From contig JACOYE010000012.1 in the NCBI GenBank assembly GCA_016182045.1, positions 1 to 56,486 on the forward strand: a DNA stretch of 56,486 nucleotides. The letters run 5' to 3'. The translations under genes and the position numbers were made by a program. The notes under the pieces are model-generated. The model saw only the letters and a list, made by a program, of their open reading frames with translations. It searched no databases and was not told where the DNA came from. Source of the stretch: Candidatus Microgenomates bacterium. GTDB lineage: Bacteria > Patescibacteriota > Microgenomatia > Daviesbacterales > UBA10151. The first letter of the stretch is position 1. Each line of letters starts with the position of its first letter. Below are positions 8,509 to 16,418 of the stretch, one piece after another.

Positions 8509-8538
8509 TTGAATTATATCAGAGATTTAGAGTAAACT
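8509..8538 (+). promoter_or_regulatory. promoter of the M1 aminopeptidase, very short leader
   Basis: TTGAAT, 18 bases, TAAACT, then only 7 bases to the ATG at 8546. A start about 7 bases after the -10 box would give an almost leaderless mRNA. No Shine-Dalgarno sequence is visible. Confidence 0.55.
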
Positions 8539-8545
8539 CGATATT

Positions 8546-11110
8546 ATGCAAAATAAGCAAAGCTTGCGATCTAAAGATCTAAGACACAGACTTCCAGCTC
8601 ATGTTAAGCCTGAGAGATATAAAATTATCTTGATGCCTGATTTGGAACAATTTAGCTTTGAGGGGGAAGAAACAATTTATTTGACTTTGGAAAAAAGTAC
8701 CGAACAGATTACGCTTCATTCTGTTGAGCTAAAAATTGAGTCTGTGGAATGGGTCCACAAGGGAAGAGAAAATTGGGCAGGTAAAATCTCTTACAACCCC
8801 AAAAGAGAAACGGTCACTTTTACATTTCCTAAAAGTTTGGAAAAAGGAAGGGGAGAACTGAAGCTCAAATTTAAGGGAATATTAAATGATAAAATGCGCG
8901 GCTTTTACAGAAGTAAGTATGTTTTAGATGGAGTAGATAAGCACTTGGCCACCACCCAGTTTGAAGCAACTGATGCCCGCCGAGCTTTTCCCTGTTTTGA
9001 CGAGCCCTCACAAAAAGCCATCTTTGATGTGACTTTGATGATTTCCTCCCACACTGTGGCAATTTCAAATACCGTGGAGTCAGTGGTGAGGGAACATGAG
9101 AGCGGCTTGAAAATTGTGGAATTTGAACCAACCCCGAAAATGTCGACTTATCTCTTAGCCTTTATTGTGGGGGAATTTGAGAATATCGAAGGTCGTACCA
9201 AAGATGGGGCACTAATTAGAGTATTCACCACTCCAGGTAAAAAAGATCAAGCCAGATTTGCTTTGGATGTGGCCATAAAATCTTTGGAATTTTATGAGGA
9301 TTACTTTAAAATCCCATACCCTCTGCCGGTTTTGGATTTAATTGCCATTCCTGATTTTGCGGCCGGGGCCATGGAAAATTGGGGGGCCATCACTTACCGT
9401 GAATCAACCATTTTGGTGGAACCTGAAAAATCATCAGTTGCAAATAAACAATGGGTGGCCTTGGTGATTGCTCATGAGCTGGCTCACCAGTGGTTTGGTA
9501 ATTTGGTGACCATGGAGTGGTGGACACATCTTTGGTTAAATGAAGGCTTTGCCTCATTTATTGAGTATTTGGTCATTGATGCAATTTTTCCCCAGTGGGA
9601 TATCTGGACCCAGTTTGTGGCAACTGAGATGGGCACAGCATATTCTTTGGATGCATTGAAAAATACCCACCCGATTGAGGTTAAGGTGGGGCATCCGGCC
9701 GAGATTTCAGAAATATTTGATAAGGTCAGTTATTCCAAAGGAGCTTCAATTTTAAGAATGCTCCATGAGTATTTGGGAGGGGAGGTTTTCCAAAAGGGCT
9801 TGCAACACTATCTAAAAAAACACTCATATGCCAATGCAAAAACTGAGGATTTGTGGGTAGCTTTAGAAGAGGTTTCAGGGAAACCTGTGACAGAGGTAAT
9901 GACAAACTGGACCTCAAAAGCAGGGCATCCATTAATAAATATAAAGGAAAAAGGAAAAAGTAAAAAACTTCAGTTAACACAAGACAGATTTTTTTCTTCT
10001 CCACTCTCTAAAAAGCAAATAAAGGATAGTACAATTTGGTCAATTCCTTTAAATGGGACGTTAATGGATAAGAAGACTATGATTATCACTGATAGGGGAG
10101 AAAAATTAAATAAAGGGGAAACTAGTTTTGTTAGAGTTGATTATCCACACAAGTACTTTAAAGAATTGGAAAAAGATGTCAGGAGTGGCAAACTGCCTGC
10201 TCCGGACAGATTAGGGTTAATTAGGGACACTTTTAGTTTGGTCCAATCCGGACAAAGCCCGACCACTTTAGCTTTGGAGCTGGCTAAAAGTTATGCTAAT
10301 GAGGAAGACTACACGGTCTGGGCAGAGTTGACAAACCATCTTAGTAAGTTAGACTCACTTTTGGCATATGAAAGTTTTCATAACAATTATAAAACTTATA
10401 ACAGATATATTTATAAAAAGATTGTGGCAAAAATGGGCTGGCAGAAAAAGGCTGGTGAGAAACATACAGATGCACTTTTGAGAGGAATGGTTTTATATAA
10501 ACTGGGCAGTTTTGGGGATGAGGAAACTGTTAATATGGCAAAGAAGCTGTGGACAGGTGGGGAATATGTGGATCCAGATTTAAGAGGACTAGTTTATAAT
10601 CTGGTGGCAGAAAATGGGGGCAAGGATGAATGGAATCAACTAGTCAAGATGTATAAAGATGAGGATAATCAACAGGAAAAGGAGAGAATTGGAAGGGCTT
10701 TGGGACAATTTAAAGTTAAAACTTTACTAAAAAAGACCTTGGATTTTGCCATTTCCAAGCATGTCAGATATCAAAATTCACTTCAGATAATAGCTGTTGT
10801 TTGGAGTAATCCTTATGGCAGATATTTAGCCTGGGAATTTGTAAAGGCCCACTGGAAATTATTAAAAGAAAGATATGCGGGAGGGCATTATTTTACCAGA
10901 GTTTTTACCCCGGCTGGAGATTTTACCAAAATATCTGATGCAAAAGACATAGAGACCTTCATTAAGAAAAACCCAGTCCCAGAAGCCAAAAGAACAATTG
11001 CCCAGGTTTTAGAACAAATTTATTCCAATGTGGAATGGTTAAAAAGGGACAGGGAAAAAATTAGCAAGTTTCTAGTTGGGAAATCTGAATCTAGTAGGGA
11101 ATTGTCTTGA
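8546..11110 (+). CDS. M1 family aminopeptidase (PepN/ERAP-like)
   Basis: 854 residues. The substrate-anchoring GAMEN motif appears in AAGAMENWGAITYRE, the zinc site HEXXH in VIAHELAHQWFGN, and the third ligand in WLNEGFASF. The order is N-terminal beta saddle, thermolysin-like catalytic domain and a C-terminal helical ERAP1-C-like domain. It removes N-terminal residues from peptides. No signal peptide is seen, so it is cytosolic, probably salvaging amino acids in a cell with few biosynthetic genes. Transcribed alone, with decayed genes downstream on the other strand. Confidence 0.95.
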   Translation: MQNKQSLRSKDLRHRLPAHVKPERYKIILMPDLEQFSFEGEETIYLTLEKSTEQITLHSVELKIESVEWVHKGRENWAGKISYNPKRETVTFTFPKSLEKGRGELKLKFKGILNDKMRGFYRSKYVLDGVDKHLATTQFEATDARRAFPCFDEPSQKAIFDVTLMISSHTVAISNTVESVVREHESGLKIVEFEPTPKMSTYLLAFIVGEFENIEGRTKDGALIRVFTTPGKKDQARFALDVAIKSLEFYEDYFKIPYPLPVLDLIAIPDFAAGAMENWGAITYRESTILVEPEKSSVANKQWVALVIAHELAHQWFGNLVTMEWWTHLWLNEGFASFIEYLVIDAIFPQWDIWTQFVATEMGTAYSLDALKNTHPIEVKVGHPAEISEIFDKVSYSKGASILRMLHEYLGGEVFQKGLQHYLKKHSYANAKTEDLWVALEEVSGKPVTEVMTNWTSKAGHPLINIKEKGKSKKLQLTQDRFFSSPLSKKQIKDSTIWSIPLNGTLMDKKTMIITDRGEKLNKGETSFVRVDYPHKYFKELEKDVRSGKLPAPDRLGLIRDTFSLVQSGQSPTTLALELAKSYANEEDYTVWAELTNHLSKLDSLLAYESFHNNYKTYNRYIYKKIVAKMGWQKKAGEKHTDALLRGMVLYKLGSFGDEETVNMAKKLWTGGEYVDPDLRGLVYNLVAENGGKDEWNQLVKMYKDEDNQQEKERIGRALGQFKVKTLLKKTLDFAISKHVRYQNSLQIIAVVWSNPYGRYLAWEFVKAHWKLLKERYAGGHYFTRVFTPAGDFTKISDAKDIETFIKKNPVPEAKRTIAQVLEQIYSNVEWLKRDREKISKFLVGKSESSRELS

Positions 11111-11135
11111 ATACGGACATTTTAATAAATATCAT

Positions 11136-11210
11136 TTAGTAATCTTTTAAAGCTACAACTTTTACTTCTGAAGATTTTCCCTGATGTTTCACATTCTCTG
11201 TAACCAAAAA
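11136..11210 (-). pseudogene. remnant of a PIN-domain toxin C-terminus
   Basis: On the minus strand 25 codons read FLVTENVKHQGKSSEVKVV followed by ALKDY and a stop. This matches the usual C-terminal end of PIN ribonucleases (LVTENxKHF ... VKVxSLKDF). A stop precedes it and no upstream body is left. It lies in a 398-base gap with other decayed pieces. Confidence 0.5.
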
Positions 11211-11224
11211 TCAGATGTATGTAA

Positions 11225-11252
11225 CATTAACTTCTCGATCGAGAAGTTAATG
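11225..11252. repeat. 28-bp perfect palindrome
   Basis: Left arm CATTAACTTCTCGA is followed directly by its exact reverse complement. It sits between two gene remnants. Its core CTTCTCGATCGAGAAG resembles other micro-palindromes of the window in style, though no second copy of this sequence is seen here. Confidence 0.85.
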
Positions 11253-11256
11253 AAAA

Positions 11257-11463
11257 TTAAGTTAATTCCAGAAGACCCTTTTTAAAATCAATTGTCAGCT
11301 TAAAGTATTTAAGAAAAGATAAACCTAAAAGTCCATCAGAAGATATTTCAGAAAAGAAACGCACCCTTTATCTCACCAGTATATATAGTGGCTATTCTTG
11401 TCTTAAAACTTCAGCCAAAACCCAGGTATTCTTAAATTTTTTCTTCACTTCAGAAATTTTCAT
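11257..11463 (-). pseudogene. decayed two-gene remnant: DUF5678-like protein and retropepsin-like aspartyl protease
   Basis: From an ATG at 11463 the minus strand reads MKISEVKKKFKNTWVLAEVL then stops. A second frame reads IATIYTGEIKGAFLF and stop, like the end of the same small DUF5678-type protein with its middle deleted. Next comes DGLLGLSFLKYFKLTIDFKK followed by GLLELT and stop, the typical C-terminus of clan AA (retropepsin-like) proteases. About 200 bases hold pieces of what should be roughly 600. The family assignments are from memory of similar CPR gene pairs. Confidence 0.55.
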
Positions 11464-11508
11464 ACAAATTCACTTTACCATATTTTTATGATAGAATTCT
11501 AGATCAAT

Positions 11509-12084
11509 ATGGCATTAAATGTCACTGATTTAAGAAATGGAACTGTTTTTAAGGAAGGGAATAATATTTTTCAGGTCCTTTCCTATGATCATGTTAAGAT
11601 GGGCAGGGGATCTGGGAATGTTAAGGTCAAGGTTAAAAATTTAAAGACGGGGTCCATTACTGAAAAGTCTTTTATGACCGGGGCCAGAGTGGATGAGGCT
11701 GAGGTAGAAAAGAAAAAAGCTCAATTTTTATACAGGGAGGGGGATCCGCCAGCTGGCGGATTTAATTTCATGGATCCTTCCTCTTTTGAACAATTTTCCA
11801 TCCCTTCTCAAGCTTTAGGCGATCAGGTTAAATATTTAAAAGAGGGACTGGAAGTAACATTGATAGTTTCTGAGGATGAAGCATTAGGGTTGGAGCTTCC
11901 CATGAGCCTGGTTTATGAAATAGCTGAAACTGGACCCGGGGAAAAAGGCAATACTGTTTCTAATGTTTTTAAAGAAGCGACCCTAGATAATGGTCTGGTA
12001 GTTAAAGTACCTATGTTTATTGGTGTTGGGGAAAAGGTTAAAGTTGATACCAGGAGTGGGGAATATGTGGAGAGGGTTAAATAA
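11509..12084 (+). CDS. efp: elongation factor P
   Basis: 191 residues, KOW-like domain I plus two OB domains (MALNVTDLRNGTVF; LELPMSLVYEIAETGPG; VKVPMFIGVGEKVKVDTRSG). EF-P relieves ribosomes stalled at polyproline. The loop that reaches the P-site tRNA reads HVKMGRGSGN, with Arg33 at the tip where many EF-Ps carry a modified Lys; an Arg tip is known in EarP-modified EF-Ps, but no modifying enzyme is seen here. In domain II an 18-bp palindrome inserts PPAGG between REGD and FNFMDPSSFEQ, creating an Asp-Pro-Pro. A TAGAAT box 11 bases before the ATG is the likely -10. Confidence 0.95.
   Translation: MALNVTDLRNGTVFKEGNNIFQVLSYDHVKMGRGSGNVKVKVKNLKTGSITEKSFMTGARVDEAEVEKKKAQFLYREGDPPAGGFNFMDPSSFEQFSIPSQALGDQVKYLKEGLEVTLIVSEDEALGLELPMSLVYEIAETGPGEKGNTVSNVFKEATLDNGLVVKVPMFIGVGEKVKVDTRSGEYVERVK
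11744..11761. repeat. 18-bp perfect palindrome ATCCGCCAGCTGGCGGAT inside efp
   Basis: A perfect palindrome encoding DPPAGGF, located where EF-P proteins normally run directly from xxGD to xxFMD. A 15/16 match to its core occurs at 4871-4886. In frame and not conserved in the family. Confidence 0.85.
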
Positions 12085-12213
12085 GATTTGACAATAGATG
12101 ATGGAAGATGGAAGATAGTATTTTGAGGATAGAAGATTGAAGATGGATTTCTAACTTCCATTTTCTACCTTCTACCACCATCTTCTATTCTCTACCATCT
12201 ATCGTCTAAGAAT
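12085..12213. repeat. intergenic purine/pyrimidine repeat tract forming an inverted repeat
   Basis: The left half is rich in GATGGAAGATAGAAGAT-type words and the right half in their complement (CCATCTTCTATTCTCTACCATC). It fills the gap between efp and galU and could fold into a long imperfect hairpin. No coding potential is seen. Confidence 0.65.
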
Positions 12214-13101
12214 ATGGCCAAAAGGATAACCAAAGTTTTAATACCTGCTGCTGGGTTTGGGACAAGATTCCTTCCTCAAACCAAGGCTATGCCCAAGGAA
12301 ATGCTGCCGATTGTAGATAAACCTGTGATCCAATATGTGGTGGAGGAGGTGGTAGCATCCGGGGTAGATAACATAATTATTGTGACCGGAGCCACCAAAA
12401 GAGCCATTGAGGATCATTTTGATGAGCCTAATGAAGATTTGGTGCAGAATTTAACAAATGGCAAAAAAGAAGAGCTTCTGGAGCAAATAAATAGAATCTC
12501 CAACATGGCCAATTTTATTTATGTCAGACAAAAAGGCCCTTATGGTAACGGCACCCCTGTTTTAGCAGGAGAACCGGTTATTGAAGATGAGCCATTTGCT
12601 GTTGTTTGGGGGGATGAATTTATTTTGGCTGATCCTCCAAGGCTTAAGCAGATGATTGAAGTACACGAAAAATATGGAGGCATGGTCATCTCAGGTATGA
12701 GGATTGAGCAAAAAGAGGATTTAAAAAGATATGGAGTGATGGATATAGAACCGGTTGAAGGTAATGTTTTTAAGGTAAAAAGAATCGTGGAAAAACCGGA
12801 TCCGCCGGAAGCGCCATCTAACTTGGCTGCAATTGGGGCCTATATTTTGCCTCCGGAAATTTTTACTGCTTTAAAGAGTATAAAACCTGGTAAAGGGGGG
12901 GAGCTTTGGTTAGTTGATGCCATAAACTTACTGAAGGAGCAAGGTTTACCTTTATATACTGTGGAAATTAAGAATGGCAAATATTATGACACAGGTAATA
13001 AGCTGGAATATATGAAAACAGTGGTTGAGCTGGCTTTGAGACACCCGGAAGTAGGAGAGGAATTTAACCAATATCTTAAGTCCTTAACGGACAAATCTTA
13101 A
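12214..13101 (+). CDS. galU: UTP-glucose-1-phosphate uridylyltransferase
   Basis: 295 residues with the GalU signature AAGFGTRFLPQTKAMPKEMLPIVDKPVIQYVVEE and the later GYDTGN-type segment YYDTGNKLEYMK. It makes UDP-glucose from UTP and glucose-1-phosphate for cell-surface glycans. Length is normal for bacterial GalU. Its last 18 bases overlap the convergent membrane-protein gene. No promoter was recognised in the repeat-filled upstream gap. Confidence 0.95.
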   Translation: MAKRITKVLIPAAGFGTRFLPQTKAMPKEMLPIVDKPVIQYVVEEVVASGVDNIIIVTGATKRAIEDHFDEPNEDLVQNLTNGKKEELLEQINRISNMANFIYVRQKGPYGNGTPVLAGEPVIEDEPFAVVWGDEFILADPPRLKQMIEVHEKYGGMVISGMRIEQKEDLKRYGVMDIEPVEGNVFKVKRIVEKPDPPEAPSNLAAIGAYILPPEIFTALKSIKPGKGGELWLVDAINLLKEQGLPLYTVEIKNGKYYDTGNKLEYMKTVVELALRHPEVGEEFNQYLKSLTDKS

Positions 13102-13527
13102 GGCCCAAATTACCCCGTAAACCGTGACCGCCTGAGTTAAAATACCCCAGGGAAGTTTGATGTTGCTTTGGATCTTATGTTGCCATTTATAAGCAGTAGA
13201 GTAGGGAGGGAAGTTCCAGCCCCAAAGAAGATAAGGCATCATTAAAATATCCCAAATTTCAGAGAAAAAGACGCAAGCGAGAAAGTAGATGGGATCAATG
13301 TATCTGCCAAAAATAAAAAAGGCCAGTACAATTCCTAAAATTAAATCCAGAGCCGCTTCGGCAAAAAGTGTGATTTTATTTTTCTTTCTCCATCCCATGC
13401 CTAAATCCCAGTGAGGAATCATATCCAAAACAGGGTGGGAGATTGCAGCCAAGGGTAAGCCAATGGCAGGGTTGGGAATGGAGGCAGCGATGGCCCCTCC
13501 CACAAGTGCATGTGCGGTGGCGGTCAT
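13084..13527 (-). CDS. small integral membrane protein, DUF4184/YdjM-like
   Basis: 147 residues with about three or four hydrophobic segments. The N-terminus MTATAHALVGGAIAAS and the pattern LAAISHPVLDMIPHWD recall the HxxxG...HxxxDxxPH arrangement of predicted membrane metal-dependent hydrolases (YdjM/DUF457 group). Activity is not established from sequence. It overlaps galU convergently at its 3' end. Confidence 0.65.
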   Translation of the reverse strand: MTATAHALVGGAIAASIPNPAIGLPLAAISHPVLDMIPHWDLGMGWRKKNKITLFAEAALDLILGIVLAFFIFGRYIDPIYFLACVFFSEIWDILMMPYLLWGWNFPPYSTAYKWQHKIQSNIKLPWGILTQAVTVYGVIWALRFVR

Positions 13528-13607
13528 AAAAAGGGTTAACTATTAGTATAACAGACTGTGTCAATGATTGGAAATTTAAAACAATTCATGTTACCCTTAT
13601 TTCTATC

Positions 13608-14525
13608 ATGTTTCCGGTACTTTTTTCAGTAGGTAAATTTGGGGTTTCATCTTTTGGTCTTTTTTTAGGATTGGCCTTTCTTTTTGGGGTATTTTTGATT
13701 TGGAGGTTGTCTCGGGCTTGGGATTTGGATGAGGAAAAGATCCTGGATCTCACCCTGTTGACCTTTGGTGGGGGACTAATAGGGGCAAGAATCTATTTTG
13801 GCATAGAACATTTTGATATTTTTTCATCAAACCCCTTAAGACTAATACTGGTTAATAAATTCCCCGGCTTTTCTTTCTGGGGCGCCTTTTTGGGTGGCTG
13901 GTTAAGTTTGTATTTTTTTGCCAAACGTAAGAGGATAGATTTTTGGCAGGTGGCGGATGTGGCCTCGGTAGGTTTTTTAGGCTCGCTGATCCTGGCTGAT
14001 ATTGGCTGTCTTTTAGGAGGATGCTCCATCGGCATAGTCAGTAATTTTCTGGCAGTACCAATGGTGGGAGTGATTGGCAAAAGATTTCCCGTTCAGGCTT
14101 TGGAGGCAATACTTTTTTTGATCTCACTTAAAATTATCTGGTGGCAAGCTACCCACTTTCATTTTAGAGGTAAGATTGTCATATTAACCCTGATTTTGGT
14201 AGGACTTATTAAATTTTTTACGGAACCCTTAAGAGCAATTCATTCAGGCGGTTATATATTTTCTCTAACTTTGGTGATTTTAGGGGTGAGTATTTTTTAC
14301 AAGCTACACTCTGGCAAAAGGACTCCTCTGTCCGATTTTCACTCGTTTATCTCTCTTCTGAGAAGTTTTCTGACTGATGGCGGAGCGAGGAAGATAATGG
14401 TAGATCACCTAAAGAGAAATTGGTATAATCAGAAGACTTCCCTTTACTGGAAGCTTAAGAGTGTAACTAAAATTTTAAGGAGGTTTCGTGTTAGGTTTTC
14501 CCACAAACAGTCTAAAGTCTATTAA
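13608..14525 (+). CDS. lgt: prolipoprotein diacylglyceryl transferase
   Basis: 305 residues, about seven membrane helices. Family landmarks are GGGLIGARIYFGIEHF near residue 55, ADIGCLLGGCSIG in the middle and KFFTEPLRAIHSGGY near the C-terminal helices. Lgt moves diacylglycerol from phosphatidylglycerol to the lipobox Cys of prolipoproteins. It has a cytosolic basic tail of about 70 residues beyond the last helix. The next gene starts 38 bases inside its 3' end, so the pair is an operon. Confidence 0.9.
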   Translation: MFPVLFSVGKFGVSSFGLFLGLAFLFGVFLIWRLSRAWDLDEEKILDLTLLTFGGGLIGARIYFGIEHFDIFSSNPLRLILVNKFPGFSFWGAFLGGWLSLYFFAKRKRIDFWQVADVASVGFLGSLILADIGCLLGGCSIGIVSNFLAVPMVGVIGKRFPVQALEAILFLISLKIIWWQATHFHFRGKIVILTLILVGLIKFFTEPLRAIHSGGYIFSLTLVILGVSIFYKLHSGKRTPLSDFHSFISLLRSFLTDGGARKIMVDHLKRNWYNQKTSLYWKLKSVTKILRRFRVRFSHKQSKVY

Positions 14526-14847
14526 AAATAAGCTGCTCAGACAGCAGAAAGAGGTTGAGGAAAATATCAAAGAGGTGGAAGAAGATGATCCGGCCACCAC
14601 CCCATCTTTGGCAGAACCTTCCGAACCTGGAACAGATTCTTATATTGCTGAGACTCATACCAGAACTGTTGCCATCAAAGAGCAGCTAAAAAAAATTAGT
14701 GGTAATATCAAAACTGCCCTAGGAAAGATCCGAAAAGGCACTTATGGTAGGTGTGAGAAATGCGGCAGGCAAATAGAACTTGGCAGACTCCTGGCCATGC
14801 CCACAGCCCAATATTGTTTGGCTGATTCTAAAAAGATCAGCAAATAA
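14488..14847 (+). CDS. DksA/TraR-type zinc-finger protein
   Basis: 119 residues with a helical coiled coil (residues about 10-85) and a C-terminal C4-type finger YGRCEKCGRQIELGRLLAMP followed by TAQYCLADSK. The fourth zinc Cys is missing: CxxC is followed by YCLAD instead of CxxC. DksA-like proteins enter the RNA polymerase secondary channel, so a transcription role is plausible. The start is GTG, fixed by AAGGAGG six bases upstream at 14476-14482 inside lgt. Confidence 0.8.
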   Translation: MLGFPTNSLKSIKNKLLRQQKEVEENIKEVEEDDPATTPSLAEPSEPGTDSYIAETHTRTVAIKEQLKKISGNIKTALGKIRKGTYGRCEKCGRQIELGRLLAMPTAQYCLADSKKISK

Positions 14848-14854
14848 TCTGTAG

Positions 14855-14884
14855 TTGACAAGTGATTTGCTTAAAGTTTACTAT
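14855..14884 (+). promoter_or_regulatory. promoter and strong RBS of the GlcG/HbpS-family gene
   Basis: TTGACA at 14855-14860, 18 bases, TACTAT at 14879-14884, and then AGGAGGTGA at about 14891 before the ATG at 14906. This is one of the few genes here with both a consensus -35 and a full Shine-Dalgarno sequence, suggesting strong expression. Confidence 0.7.
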
Positions 14885-14905
14885 CAAATTAGGAGGTGAA
14901 TTTTA

Positions 14906-15304
14906 ATGGATCATGCAAAGGTCAGAAAGGCCATAGAAGCATCGGAGGCCAAAGCCAAAGAGTTGGGAATCGCTGTTTCCACAGCCATAGTGGATGAGTA
15001 CGGGGATCTTTTGGCTTTCTCCAGAATGCAGGGAGCTATTAAAATCAGTCCTAAGTTCGCACTTGCTAAAGCCTACACAGCGGGAACAATAGGGATGGCT
15101 ACGGCCGATATGGCGCCATACGCTACTCCTGGTAAACCTTACTACGGGATGGATGCGTTGTTTGGAGGTGAGTTGACCACAATTGCCGGTGGTTTGCCCA
15201 TTAAAGTAGGCGACAAACTAGTCGGAGGAATCGGAGTAGGTGGCTCAGCGGATGTATCTCAGGATGTGGAGTGTGCAAAAGCTGCTTTGGCTGAACTTAC
15301 TTGA
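14906..15304 (+). CDS. GlcG/HbpS-family protein (DUF336)
   Basis: 132 residues. The pattern AIVDEYGDLLAFSRMQGA, YYGMDALFGGELTTIAGGLPI and KVGDKLVGGIGVGGS is the heme-degrading or heme-binding HbpS/GlcG fold, a small oligomeric protein with unsettled roles (heme binding in HbpS, unknown in GlcG). No signal peptide is seen. The last 46 bases overlap the convergent methyltransferase gene. Confidence 0.88.
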   Translation: MDHAKVRKAIEASEAKAKELGIAVSTAIVDEYGDLLAFSRMQGAIKISPKFALAKAYTAGTIGMATADMAPYATPGKPYYGMDALFGGELTTIAGGLPIKVGDKLVGGIGVGGSADVSQDVECAKAALAELT

Positions 15305-16371
15305 TGCTTTTTAAAAATTCTAGCAAAATCTTCACCTGGTCGCACGATTTGACAACGGCCATTATTCCAGTGGAAGACTTCCCAAAAAATCCAACCAGTT
15401 CTTTTTCCCAAGATGAAGGTCCTAAAGCTAAAATTTTTGCCAAACCAGGATTCATTGAAGTCTAAATGCCTGGGATCAGCCAAATTTTTGGCAGCATAAT
15501 CTTGAACAATAATAATTCCCCCCTGCTTTAACAATCTTTTTGCTCTTTCTATGAGGATCTGCTGTTGCAATAAGTTGAGCTGATATAAAATCATGCTCAA
15601 GATGACTGCATTAAATGAGGCTCGTGGCAATCTTGCAGAAGATAAAAGGTCAATTTTTCGAAACTTAACTTTTGTGCTTTTTCGTATTCTACTTTCAAAC
15701 TCAAAAGCAGCATCCATCAGGTTTAGTTCTTGAGGATAAAAACTGCATGCCATTCGCCATTCTCGTACTTTTGGATGGTCTGGATTTTCTTTGTCAACTG
15801 CCAAACATTGTTGCAGATTGATTCTTTTGGAAAGTAGACTTGAAACAGACTTTCCAGGAGTTTGGTCCTCAACAGAGTGGAAAGGTATCCCAACCTCGAT
15901 CCCTCTTAATCCGTAGTTACCACCACAGCCAAGATCAGCAATAAAGACAGGTGTACTATCCCAAAAATGAGCGACAATCGCATAAGGCCCGGTATATCTT
16001 TGGTAGATGGTAGTGGTGGTTGATTTTGTCCTAAGTAATTTTTCAAAATATTTTTTCGTTTCAATATTTGAGCATAAGCTTTTGAGCTCCTTATGCCACC
16101 CCCCTATGTCCAGAAGAGACCTATAAGATAAATCCTGATCCCTAAATTTAATGGCTTGGAATGCTCGATATATTAAATTAACTAAATGTTTGTAGGTAAT
16201 ATCCGAACGCCTTTTCTTGACCCTCATTAAAATATCCGCAATTGGTTCGCCACTCACTACCATTTCTACTAAACTTGCATAAAAAGCTCCCAAAACAGGA
16301 TCACCCCCCGGAGGATTATGAGATTGATCAACCAGTTCACTCAAAAGATTTGGATCAAAGACATCTTTCAT
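15259..16371 (-). CDS. class I SAM-dependent methyltransferase-like protein
   Basis: 370 residues. The central motif VFIADLGCGGNYGLRGIEVG is the SAM-binding glycine loop, later followed by ASFNAVILSMILYQL and RLLKQGGIIIVQDY, the usual strands 4 and 5. An N-terminal helical region of about 140 residues precedes it and matches nothing I know. The substrate is unknown. It is divergent from the YrdC-like gene at 16419 with a gap of 47 bases, so the promoters are back to back. Confidence 0.75.
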   Translation of the reverse strand: MKDVFDPNLLSELVDQSHNPPGGDPVLGAFYASLVEMVVSGEPIADILMRVKKRRSDITYKHLVNLIYRAFQAIKFRDQDLSYRSLLDIGGWHKELKSLCSNIETKKYFEKLLRTKSTTTTIYQRYTGPYAIVAHFWDSTPVFIADLGCGGNYGLRGIEVGIPFHSVEDQTPGKSVSSLLSKRINLQQCLAVDKENPDHPKVREWRMACSFYPQELNLMDAAFEFESRIRKSTKVKFRKIDLLSSARLPRASFNAVILSMILYQLNLLQQQILIERAKRLLKQGGIIIVQDYAAKNLADPRHLDFNESWFGKNFSFRTFILGKRTGWIFWEVFHWNNGRCQIVRPGEDFARIFKKHQVSSAKAAFAHSTS

Positions 16372-16418
16372 CTTTTAAGATTTTGCTCTATCATGATATC
16401 AATATAACATTTCTTAAA

